NCBI GenBank assembly: GCA_022711405.1
Contig: JAKLFC010000013.1
Coordinates: 47,192 to 111,191, forward strand
Source: Bacteroidota bacterium
GTDB taxonomy: Bacteria > Bacteroidota > Bacteroidia > Bacteroidales > JAGONC01
Direction of reading: 5' to 3'
DNA length: 64,000 nucleotides
Of the stretch, positions 17,211-25,033 are shown one piece after another. The position numbers and the translations under genes are program-made. The stretch's first letter is position 1, and each line of letters opens with the position of its first letter. Below the pieces are notes generated by a model. It had not been told where the DNA came from. It saw nothing but the letters and a program-made list of their open reading frames with translations, and searched no databases.

Positions 17211-19334
17211 TCAATAGATTAATACTTTTTTGCAGAAGACGTTTTCCTTTGATTTTATTTTCAGGATATAACTGCCCTTCTGAAGGCGGGAAACATCGAT
17301 GGCAGTGGTACTGCCATTCACACTGACCTGTTCCGGCAAGTTGCTGACCACCTGTCCGGTCATTGTCATCAGCGTCAAGGAAAAAGGCCCATCCGATCCG
17401 GGCTCCAGCTTGATGAAAAGAGATTCCCTGGCGGGGACAGGATATACCGTAACAGCGTGTTCACCCTGCAGGGCATCCGTTGCATTGATGAAGCTCTCGT
17501 AGGAGGCTTCCCAACCTCCTGCCGTCAACGCATCATTCGTTGCGAAAAGGACCAGCATTTTATTACTGGGGCACAGAACGGTACCAGGCAGCGTTGCCCC
17601 GGAGTATTCTCCCAGAAGAGTTTGTGACTGCAGATCATATATTTTTACGTAATCCGCAGTGGCTTCAGTGTCAAAATAGCTGAAATTCAGGGCTATGCCA
17701 CTCCATCCGGATGGCATGATGCGCCACTGACAGATGGAGTTGTTCTTATAGTTGAATGTACCGCTTCCGTCGCTTATTTCGCCAACAGGTTCCGTGAGGG
17801 TCGTAATGCCTGTGCACCACACAGGTGATTGCGTCGTATAGGTGCACAACCAGCCTGGGGCTTCTGACGAATTGTCAGTGGTGAAGGTGACCAGCATCTG
17901 GTTGGTGCTGGAAGTGACCGGTTCTGGAAGGTTGTCGCCGTCGAAACTTCCCAGAAGAGCATCTTCCGTGGTGCTACCGTCGTACACCTTCACTACATCC
18001 CCAGGTGCTGTCCGGAACCGGTGAAACTGAAGGTTGATCCTGATCACTGAATCCTGTGGCGTTTGAGGGTCGATCAGCCAGGTGAACGTGATGCCAGGCG
18101 GATAATTGTCCATCGGGCCGCTTCCATCGTCAAAAGACCCGGTCAGTGATCTCAGCGTATCTGAGCCGCTGATCGCAGGCGGATAGGAGTAGCTCAGCGT
18201 ATCAGGATAACAATGGATGATCAGCTCCTGGGCATAATTGAAGTCGTTGCCGCCCGGAGTCAGTTCATCCAGCAGGAAATAGCCATCCAGGTAACCGCCC
18301 CAGCCCCAGTTCATGTGAAAATATTCTCCCTGGTATCCATCCACTATAAAGGCATGCCCGCTGGTGTAAGTGTAATCAGCCCAGCCGGCATAATAACAGG
18401 GCATATTCCTGTCGAGGTGCGCTACCACGAGACTGTCCCAGTCCATGGATGTCGAGTCGCGGTAAACATATTGTGTTTCAGGGGCATACTTGAAATATGT
18501 CTTGTATGAGTAAGCCGCTTTATGATTCCACATGCCTGACGACAAGGGACCATAATCCATATCCACCGAGACACCGATGTGGAATAGAAGTTCGTTGAGG
18601 GCGTCATTGGTCGTAGGGATGGCAGTCGGCATTTCTTCCCACCTGTACGTGGTGCTTCCGAAATCGGTTGAAATTTCGCCATAATCGGGATGTATATAGG
18701 AGTACGAACCTGTACCTGTTTGCGGCCATCGGTAGTAATACATCAGCTGTCCCATGGCTGTAGCCACGCAGCCAGCCAGGCAGTGGCCGTGGGGACCGGC
18801 AGGATCTGCCGGACACTTGTAATTATACGGGAAATCCTGGTTCCAGGTCGATACCAGCAACGGTTCCACTTCCCGGTCCTGCAGAAAATACGAAAACGTC
18901 AACTCACCATTCATCAATGCCTCCCATTCCATCAGGTGATCTCCCGGTGCCAGATCATTCCGGAGAAGGTACATGATCTCTTCCTCATAGTGTGACATCC
19001 AGGAGCGGAAATTACAGGGCTGTCCGTCTTCCCTGTAGCTGCCTGTGTACGAATACCCGATCACCGGCCGTGTGGTTTCCCAGGCGGATACAACGATAAA
19101 TCCCTCAGGGCTGGTAGTGAAAATGTAATAAAGAAGGGTGTCGTTGATCCGTCGTTGAAATTCATCCAGGATCGAAAAGGACCGGAACGGAGATCCCTGA
19201 TTATGATGGATGCGTTCATAGAGAAAGTTCATGGCCACTGTCCTGGCCCTGTCGGATGCTACATGCTGCGAATAGACTGTTAAAATACTGAAATACAGAA
19301 ATATGGCATGAAAAAGCAATAATTTTTTAAGCAT
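17211..19334 (-). CDS. Secreted C10 family cysteine peptidase with two CUB-like domains and T9SS signal
   Basis: The ATG at 19334 gives 707 residues: signal peptide (about 1-22), a Spi/pro-region (about 25-140), and a streptopain-like C10 catalytic domain with the nucleophile Cys189 in AGCVATAMGQ and His327 in SGHAFIVDGY, followed by NWGWGG. After it come two CUB-like beta domains (about 385-500 and 505-620) with YxKIYD/VKVYDG motifs. A C-terminal T9SS type A sorting domain (last 75 residues) begins AVTVYPVPARESLFIK and ends FCKKVLIY. C10 peptidases include virulence and scavenging enzymes such as streptopain. The protein is probably attached to or released from the cell surface. Confidence 0.93.
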   Translation of the reverse strand: MLKKLLLFHAIFLYFSILTVYSQHVASDRARTVAMNFLYERIHHNQGSPFRSFSILDEFQRRINDTLLYYIFTTSPEGFIVVSAWETTRPVIGYSYTGSYREDGQPCNFRSWMSHYEEEIMYLLRNDLAPGDHLMEWEALMNGELTFSYFLQDREVEPLLVSTWNQDFPYNYKCPADPAGPHGHCLAGCVATAMGQLMYYYRWPQTGTGSYSYIHPDYGEISTDFGSTTYRWEEMPTAIPTTNDALNELLFHIGVSVDMDYGPLSSGMWNHKAAYSYKTYFKYAPETQYVYRDSTSMDWDSLVVAHLDRNMPCYYAGWADYTYTSGHAFIVDGYQGEYFHMNWGWGGYLDGYFLLDELTPGGNDFNYAQELIIHCYPDTLSYSYPPAISGSDTLRSLTGSFDDGSGPMDNYPPGITFTWLIDPQTPQDSVIRINLQFHRFRTAPGDVVKVYDGSTTEDALLGSFDGDNLPEPVTSSTNQMLVTFTTDNSSEAPGWLCTYTTQSPVWCTGITTLTEPVGEISDGSGTFNYKNNSICQWRIMPSGWSGIALNFSYFDTEATADYVKIYDLQSQTLLGEYSGATLPGTVLCPSNKMLVLFATNDALTAGGWEASYESFINATDALQGEHAVTVYPVPARESLFIKLEPGSDGPFSLTLMTMTGQVVSNLPEQVSVNGSTTAIDVSRLQKGSYILKIKSKENVFCKKVLIY

Positions 19335-19439
19335 GATTCGGGTGGTTGAAATAATTTTTCTAAGATACAAAAAATCAAAGTCTGGCTGCAGAATATTCCC
19401 ATGGGAATGCCGCATTGCATCAACTTCTCCGATTTTTAC

Positions 19440-19447
19440 TAATTTTG
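19440..19447 (+). promoter_or_regulatory. Candidate -7 element of hutI
   Basis: TAATTTTG matches the Bacteroidota -7 consensus TAnnTTTG exactly and lies 27 bp before the hutI ATG, a usual distance. No -33 TTTG at standard spacing is obvious. Confidence 0.6.
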
Positions 19448-19474
19448 CCATCTTAACATAATCCAGTTACAAAA

Positions 19475-20767
19475 ATGCTGCTGATCAGGAATATCAAGGA
19501 ACTGGTCCAGGTAGAAAAGGAACCGCGCCTGAAGGTATGCGGTAAGGATATGGCATCCCTTGATACGATCAGGGATGCATATCTGGTGATTCACGGCGGG
19601 ATCATAGCGGATTTCGGCCGGATGCAGGATCTGGATTCCTCGCCTTTTTACCCTGATTTTCTGTCATGTCAGGTGATCGAAGCTGGGGGCAGGTTGGTGC
19701 TGCCTTGCTGGTGTGATTCACATACCCACCTGGTTTTTCCTGCCAGCCGCGAATCGGAGTTCATCGACAAGATACGGGGCCTCAGCTATGAAGAGATCGC
19801 TAAAAGGGGAGGGGGCATCCTGAACTCTGCCCGTAAGTTAGCTGAGGTATCCGAAGAAGTGTTACTTGAGGATGCGCTGAGGAGAATCCAGGAGATCATC
19901 CGTTACGGAACCGGGGCTGTCGAAATAAAAAGCGGCTACGGACTGACCTTTGAGGGAGAGATCAAGATCCTGAGGGTCATTCGCCGGTTAAGGGAAATGA
20001 CCCCTGTCACCATCAAGGCAACCTTCCTTGGGGCCCACGCGATACCTTTTGAGTACCGCACCAGGAGAGAAAAGTACGTTGACCTGGTCGTACAGGAGAT
20101 GCTGCCCTACGTGGCACAGGAGAAGCTGGCCGATTTCGCCGATGTCTTCTGTGACCGTGGTTTCTTCACTCCTGAAGAAACGGACCGGATTCTGACGGCA
20201 GCGGTTACCCTTGGGCTAAAGGCTAAGATCCATGCCAACGAATTGGACTACTCCGGCGGAATCCAGGTCGGGGTGAAACACAGTGCGCTGTCCGTTGATC
20301 ATCTGGAATATACGGGTGAAGATGAGATCGAAGCCTTAATGGATTCGGATACCATGCCAACCATCCTTCCGGGCGCCGCCTTTTTCCTGGGGTTGAAGCC
20401 TGCGCCTGCCCGGAAGATGATCAATGCAGGACTGTCGCTGGCCATGGCCAGCGATTTTAATCCCGGCACCTCGCCATCAGGCAATATGCAGCTGATCCTT
20501 TCAATGGGCAGTATCATTTATAAGCTCCTGCCCGAGGAGGGGATCAACGCCATGACGATCAACACCGCCTATGCATTGGATGTTGCCGGTTCACTCGGAA
20601 GCATAGCCATCGGTAAAAAAGCGAATGTATTCATTACCAAGCCTATACCATCCTATAGTTACCTGCCTTATGCGTTTGGTGAGAATAAGGTGGAGACCGT
20701 GATCCTGAACGGGGAAGTAATTAGTAGTCAGCAGTCAGCGGTCAGCGGTCAGCAGCAGGCAATTTAA
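19475..20767 (+). CDS. hutI: Imidazolonepropionase
   Basis: This 430-residue metal-dependent amidohydrolase opens the ring of imidazolone-5-propionate to give N-formimino-L-glutamate, the third step of histidine degradation. The metal-binding SHTH is near residues 81-84, followed by RESEFIDKIRGLSYEEIAKRGGGI (family signature, positions about 89-112), GAHAIP, the HANELD block and SDFNPGTSPS near the end. The last dozen residues (SQQSAVSGQQQAI) are encoded by a heptamer repeat and extend the protein beyond the usual family end. It is followed by ftcD. hutH and hutU are not in the window. Confidence 0.95.
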   Translation: MLLIRNIKELVQVEKEPRLKVCGKDMASLDTIRDAYLVIHGGIIADFGRMQDLDSSPFYPDFLSCQVIEAGGRLVLPCWCDSHTHLVFPASRESEFIDKIRGLSYEEIAKRGGGILNSARKLAEVSEEVLLEDALRRIQEIIRYGTGAVEIKSGYGLTFEGEIKILRVIRRLREMTPVTIKATFLGAHAIPFEYRTRREKYVDLVVQEMLPYVAQEKLADFADVFCDRGFFTPEETDRILTAAVTLGLKAKIHANELDYSGGIQVGVKHSALSVDHLEYTGEDEIEALMDSDTMPTILPGAAFFLGLKPAPARKMINAGLSLAMASDFNPGTSPSGNMQLILSMGSIIYKLLPEEGINAMTINTAYALDVAGSLGSIAIGKKANVFITKPIPSYSYLPYAFGENKVETVILNGEVISSQQSAVSGQQQAI

Positions 20768-20800
20768 CAATTTGACAATTTGACAATTTTACAATTTAGC
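20727..20800 (+). repeat. Short tandem repeats at the hutI-ftcD junction
   Basis: Four heptamers (GTCAGCA/GTCAGCG, 20727-20754) lie in the 3' end of hutI. They are followed by five octamers of the form AATTTNNC (20761-20800), ending one base before the ftcD start codon. Confidence 0.9.
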
Positions 20801-20801
20801 A

Positions 20802-22508
20802 ATGAATCAACTTATCGAATGTGTGCCGAACTTCAGTGAAGGCAACGATATGGGAATCATCCGGCAGATCACTGACCGGATAGAGAGTGTGGAAGGGGTT
20901 AAGCTGCTGGATGTGGATCCCGGCAAAGCCACCAACCGGACGGTGGTTACTTTTGTGGGCGAGCCGGAAACGGTGATAGAAGCAGCTTTCCGGGCGGTTA
21001 AGAAGGCTTCGGAGATCATCGACATGCGGCATCACCATGGGGAGCATCCCCGTTTCGGTGCCACGGATGTCTGCCCTCTGGTGCCCATCCGCGGGATCAC
21101 CATGGAGGAAGTGGCTGGTTATGCACGAACGCTGGCACAGCGGATCGGTGAGGAGCTGGGCATACCCGTGTACTGTTATGAAAATGCCGCCTTCACCGAG
21201 GAGCGCCGTAACCTTGCCAGCTGCAGGGCAGGAGAGTATGAAGGGCTGGCCGAGAAGATAAGGGATCCCCGGTGGAAACCGGATTTCGGTCCTGCAGAGT
21301 TCACGCCGCAGGTTGCCCTCTCCGGTGCAACGGCTGTTGGTGCAAGGGATTTCCTGGTCGCTTACAATGTAAACCTTAACACTACATCTGTACGCAGGGC
21401 GAATGCGGTGGCCTATGACATCAGGGAGAAGGGACGTCCGTTGCGGGAAGGTCATCCGGTTACGGGTAAGATCAAAAAGGATGAAAACGGAGAGGAAATC
21501 TATATCCCCGGGGCGCTAAAGGCCTGTAAGGCGATCGGATGGTACATTGAGGAATATGGGATCGCCCAGGTTTCCATCAATCTTACCAATATCCGGATCA
21601 CTCCGGTCCACATTGCTTTTGAGGAATCCTGCCACAGTGCCCAAAAGCGCGGAATGCGGGTGACCGGGTCGGAGCTGGTTGGGCTAATCCCCCTGCAGGC
21701 CATGCTGGACGCAGGGAAATATTTTCTGAGGAAACAGAATAGATCAGCGGGTGTATCGGAGAGCGAACTGATCAAAATAGCTGTCAAATCTCTTGGGCTG
21801 GACGACCTCAAACCCTTTCATCCCAAGGAGAAGATCATTGAATATCTTCTGGAGGATTCTTCGGAAAGGATGCTCGTCGGCATGACCATGAAAGGATTCA
21901 TCAACGAGACAGCGTCTGAATCGCCGGCGCCAGGTGGCGGATCCGTCTCTGCTGCTGTTGGTGCGCTTGGTGCAGCCCTTGGGACCATGGTGGCGAACCT
22001 TTCGTCGCATAAGGCAGGCTGGGATGATCGCTGGGAAGAGTTCTCCACATGGGCGGAAAAGGGACAGTTGCTGAAGGATGAGCTTTTATTTCTGGTGGAT
22101 GAAGATACCAGGGCATTCAATAAGATCATGGGAGCATTCGGTCTTCCGAAAAAGTCAAGGGAGGAGATCATGGCCCGTAAGAGCGCCATTGAGGAAGCTT
22201 CCAAATATGCCATTCAGGTTCCTTACCGGGTAATGCAGAAAGCCCTCGAAATAATGGACATCCTCAAAGCCATGGCTGAAACAGGCCTCCCCGCATCGGT
22301 TTCGGATGTTGGCGTGGGCGCACTCTGCGCATGCACTGCAGTTAGAGGTGCATTCCTGAATGTCAGGATCAATGCTGCCGGTCTGGAAGACCGGAATTTT
22401 GCGGATCAGATGATCCTGGATGGATCTGCACTGGAGCAGAAAACGAATGAACTGGAGCAGGAAATACTGGCGATAGTGGATAAGAAAATAATGGGAGAGA
22501 AGAAGTAA
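20802..22508 (+). CDS. ftcD: Glutamate formimidoyltransferase/formimidoyl-THF cyclodeaminase
   Basis: This 568-residue fusion enzyme transfers the formimino group of formiminoglutamate to tetrahydrofolate and then deaminates it to methenyl-THF, linking histidine breakdown to the folate pool. The formimidoyltransferase part (about residues 1-330) begins LIECVPNFSEG and contains MRHHHGEHPRFGATDVCP. The cyclodeaminase part (about 350-568) has ASESPAPGGGSVSAAVGALG and ends with VGVGALCACTAVRGAFLNV. The two-domain order is the same as in the animal enzyme. It follows hutI with 34 bp between, filled by octamer repeats. Confidence 0.96.
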   Translation: MNQLIECVPNFSEGNDMGIIRQITDRIESVEGVKLLDVDPGKATNRTVVTFVGEPETVIEAAFRAVKKASEIIDMRHHHGEHPRFGATDVCPLVPIRGITMEEVAGYARTLAQRIGEELGIPVYCYENAAFTEERRNLASCRAGEYEGLAEKIRDPRWKPDFGPAEFTPQVALSGATAVGARDFLVAYNVNLNTTSVRRANAVAYDIREKGRPLREGHPVTGKIKKDENGEEIYIPGALKACKAIGWYIEEYGIAQVSINLTNIRITPVHIAFEESCHSAQKRGMRVTGSELVGLIPLQAMLDAGKYFLRKQNRSAGVSESELIKIAVKSLGLDDLKPFHPKEKIIEYLLEDSSERMLVGMTMKGFINETASESPAPGGGSVSAAVGALGAALGTMVANLSSHKAGWDDRWEEFSTWAEKGQLLKDELLFLVDEDTRAFNKIMGAFGLPKKSREEIMARKSAIEEASKYAIQVPYRVMQKALEIMDILKAMAETGLPASVSDVGVGALCACTAVRGAFLNVRINAAGLEDRNFADQMILDGSALEQKTNELEQEILAIVDKKIMGEKK

Positions 22509-22514
22509 TTCAAT

Positions 22515-22549
22515 CCTGCCTCCTGCTTCCCGCCCCCCGCCTCCTGCCT
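22515..22549. repeat. C-rich heptamer array between convergent genes
   Basis: Five heptamers (CCTGCCT, CCTGCTT, CCCGCCC, CCCGCCT, CCTGCCT) fill the space between the ftcD stop and the stop of the HD-PycTM gene. Confidence 0.85.
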
Positions 22550-23796
22550 TATGACGGGTTCCGGTAAATGATCATCACCAGTGTGAAAATAAGGATGAAC
22601 AGGATGAAACCGTACATGAATATATCGTAGGCGGTCCGAAGCAGTTTGAATTTTTTGGCCAGGACCTTCCCCTGGGAATACTGATCCATGATCATCATAC
22701 TGTATACGGTTTCCTCTTCGCCCATCATCTCTTTGACCGCTTTTTCATACTCACTGAACGCAGTATGGTAGAAATTACCGAAGAATAGCAGGTTCACTCC
22801 TCTTTTTCGCAGATCTTCCTCTTTAAATTCTCCCTTAAGGATGATGGGACGCGTACTGAGGATGGCAGCCACCAGTGATCCCAGGCAGGCCAGGACCAGA
22901 ATCAGAACAGGGATGATCAGTTGAGGATAATCCTGGTAACGCCTGACAAAAAGGGTGATGACCACGGAGATGATCAGGGTGTTCATTGTGATCAAAATAT
23001 TCGATTTATTGTCTGCGATTGCGCTCAGGTTGATCTGCTTGCGGGATGTCGTCCTGAACATCGTGTCAACACCACGGGTATATACCGGCCGTCGCGACAG
23101 TTTCTTTTTAAGGCTTTTATTTTCATCTTTCAGCTCACTGACCAGACCAGGATAATCCAGACCGGATTTTAGCATCTCATTCTCTGCTTTCCGATGGAGG
23201 ATCTTCTTGTTGACCTCTTCCAGGTTCGCTGTTTTAAGGTCAGTCCACATTTTTTTTGCATAGTCCGTAAAATAGGGCGTCTTCAGGAAATTGACCGACT
23301 CCTTGAGGAAGTCCAGCATCGAGACCTGTTCCTTCAGGAACATATTTCGTTCAAGGCGGAGCAGCACAGTGCGTTCACAAAAATTAGTGAAGGTAAGATG
23401 GTACATGTCTGCGTCACAGAGCACTTCCTCCAGTTTATTACCGGGAGTTTGCGGGATCCGGGTAGCTTCGATGCAGCCACAGATGATGCCGATCCTGTCG
23501 GGATCAAGATCCCTGGAGGAGAGAAATTCGGTGGCAATCTTTTTACTGACCTCCTCGTGATGCATGTAATCCTGGGTGTATCCGATATCATGAAACCACG
23601 CCGCCATCATGACAAGTTCGGTATCTTCCTGGTTTAGTTCTTCGTTCCTTGCCAGGATCTTGCAGGCCTCCACGACTTCCTTGGTGTGGATCAGGTTGTG
23701 ATAGATGTACCTGGCCGGATCAAGTTCCGCAAAGCGGCTGATGCAATAATCTTCCGTTTCTTTCAGCAGATTCAAGGGTGTGGTCTTTATTGTCAA
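22549..23796 (-). CDS. HD domain fused to PycTM-like membrane effector domain
   Basis: This 415-residue protein has an HD-type metal-dependent phosphohydrolase domain at about residues 15-160 (NLIHTKEVVEAC, MMAAWFHDIGY, HHEEVSKK, CDADMYHL). A linker helix follows, then a PycTM-type domain (about 245-415): NLSAIADNKSNILITMNTLI, membrane helices near 265-320, the FFGNFYHTAFSEYEKA segment and a final helix near 385-412. PycTM domains are known as membrane-disrupting effectors of Pycsar anti-phage systems, triggered by cyclic UMP or CMP. Here no pyrimidine cyclase is adjacent, so a defence role is not shown. The start is TTG (23796, or TTG 23775); no in-frame ATG exists before the HD motif. Confidence 0.85.
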   Translation of the reverse strand: MTIKTTPLNLLKETEDYCISRFAELDPARYIYHNLIHTKEVVEACKILARNEELNQEDTELVMMAAWFHDIGYTQDYMHHEEVSKKIATEFLSSRDLDPDRIGIICGCIEATRIPQTPGNKLEEVLCDADMYHLTFTNFCERTVLLRLERNMFLKEQVSMLDFLKESVNFLKTPYFTDYAKKMWTDLKTANLEEVNKKILHRKAENEMLKSGLDYPGLVSELKDENKSLKKKLSRRPVYTRGVDTMFRTTSRKQINLSAIADNKSNILITMNTLIISVVITLFVRRYQDYPQLIIPVLILVLACLGSLVAAILSTRPIILKGEFKEEDLRKRGVNLLFFGNFYHTAFSEYEKAVKEMMGEEETVYSMMIMDQYSQGKVLAKKFKLLRTAYDIFMYGFILFILIFTLVMIIYRNPS

Positions 23797-23819
23797 TGTT
23801 CAATGTTCAATGTCAGATG
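23792..23819 (-). repeat. Heptamer array at the start of the HD-PycTM gene
   Basis: GTCAATG, TTCAATG, TTCAATG and TCAGATG follow each other with a 7-bp period and cover the presumed TTG start and the bases just upstream. Confidence 0.8.
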
Positions 23820-23834
23820 TTCACCAGATGCGGG

Positions 23835-23842
23835 TAAAATTA
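23835..23842 (-). promoter_or_regulatory. Candidate -7 element of the HD-PycTM gene
   Basis: On the minus strand this reads TAATTTTA followed by CCCGC, the same TAnnTTTACCCG word seen before the WbqC and NlpC genes, about 38 bp upstream of the TTG start. Confidence 0.35.
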
Positions 23843-23916
23843 AATAAAAAGTATTTACCTGGGCTGACTGATTTCTTTATACGAAAATATATTAATTTCG
23901 TTTACTTGCATTGCAG

Positions 23917-24921
23917 ATGTTGAACTGGGTACGAAAGACAGTACAGCGGGGTGTGATCGCATATGCGGTCATGTTCCTGTCGTTGATGACCTCTCTGTCA
24001 GGATGTCATCCGTCCAATCCTGCCACGAATTATCCGGAACCTGGAGCAGACAGGTATGTGTACACAGACAGATCGCCTGATGGGACCAGGACATTCACAT
24101 ACCATTTGTCTTCCCCTGACCACAAAGTGCTTCTCCCTCCGATCCTCAGGGAGATATCAGGAATCACCATGCTGGACTCCCTTCATCTGGCGGGGATCCA
24201 GGATGAAGAGGGCCGCGTTTTCATCTTCAGGATTTCCAACGGGATGATCGAACGAACCATTCCGTTTGCGGAAAATGGCGATTATGAAGACATTATTATT
24301 GCAGGGGATACGATCTACATCCTTAAAAGCAACGGCAATATATACATGGTCGAGCAATATGATCATCCCAGACCCCTGGTCACGCGGTTCAAAACCCCCC
24401 TCTCTTCACGGAATGATTGTGAGGGAATATGTTATCTCAACGGACTGAACAGTTTGCTGGTCGCCTGCAAGGGAGCACCTTCCCTGAACAAGGATCAGCA
24501 TGTACCCGGTGTCAGGGCGATCTACAGGTTCACCCTGACGACTGGCCAATTAGATACGGTCCCTTTCATCTCTATCTATACAGGAGAACTTGCCAGTCAG
24601 GAACCCATGGATTGGTACCAGGGAATCTCTGTGCGGATGGCTAACCGCCTGAACCAGAATGGGAATATCGTATTCCAGCCTTCCGGTATTGCGGTTCATC
24701 CTGTCACCGGCAACCTTTACATTCTTGCTCATGTGGGCAAGATGATCCTCATAATCGATCTCAGGGGTGAAATCCTTGGCCGTGTGGCGATCGACCCTAC
24801 CATATTACCCCAGCCGGAAGGAATTTGTTTTGATCACCAGGGAGTGCTGATGATCGTCAGTGAAGGTATAGAAGCGGATGCCATACTTACCGTCTATCAT
24901 CCTGAAGTGACCGTCCGTTGA
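23917..24921 (+). CDS. Lipoprotein with SdiA-regulated-like beta-propeller
   Basis: The ATG at 23917 gives 334 residues with a lipoprotein signal whose lipobox is LSGC (Cys about 29). The mature part resembles the SdiA-regulated/YjiK family: LREISGITMLDSLHLAGIQDEEGRVFIF, DYEDIIIAGDTIYILKSNGNIY, NDCEGICYLNGLNSLLVACKG, FQPSGIAVHPVTGNLYILAHVGKMILIIDLRGE and a closing QPEGICFDHQGVLMIVSEG, each a propeller blade. The role of this family is not established; an esterase-like or ligand-binding periplasmic function is possible. It is divergent from the HD-PycTM gene. Confidence 0.8.
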   Translation: MLNWVRKTVQRGVIAYAVMFLSLMTSLSGCHPSNPATNYPEPGADRYVYTDRSPDGTRTFTYHLSSPDHKVLLPPILREISGITMLDSLHLAGIQDEEGRVFIFRISNGMIERTIPFAENGDYEDIIIAGDTIYILKSNGNIYMVEQYDHPRPLVTRFKTPLSSRNDCEGICYLNGLNSLLVACKGAPSLNKDQHVPGVRAIYRFTLTTGQLDTVPFISIYTGELASQEPMDWYQGISVRMANRLNQNGNIVFQPSGIAVHPVTGNLYILAHVGKMILIIDLRGEILGRVAIDPTILPQPEGICFDHQGVLMIVSEGIEADAILTVYHPEVTVR

Positions 24922-25001
24922 CTGACACTCTTTTGATGGTGCCTGTCAGGGATCCTCTCTTCATTTTGACCAGTGTCAACGGAACAGGAGTGTAAATTAT
25001 G

Positions 25002-25009
25002 TACCTTTG
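25002..25009 (+). promoter_or_regulatory. Candidate -7 element of the BNR-repeat protein gene
   Basis: TACCTTTG is an exact TAnnTTTG match 24 bp before the ATG at 25034. No standard-spaced -33 TTTG is seen. Confidence 0.55.
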
Positions 25010-25033
25010 TCCATAATCCAAGAAATATTTCTC

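Noticed and set aside
24922..24949. Hairpin CTGACA/TGTCAG after the lipoprotein gene as a terminator
   Set aside because: Short stem, 16-base loop and no clear T-run.
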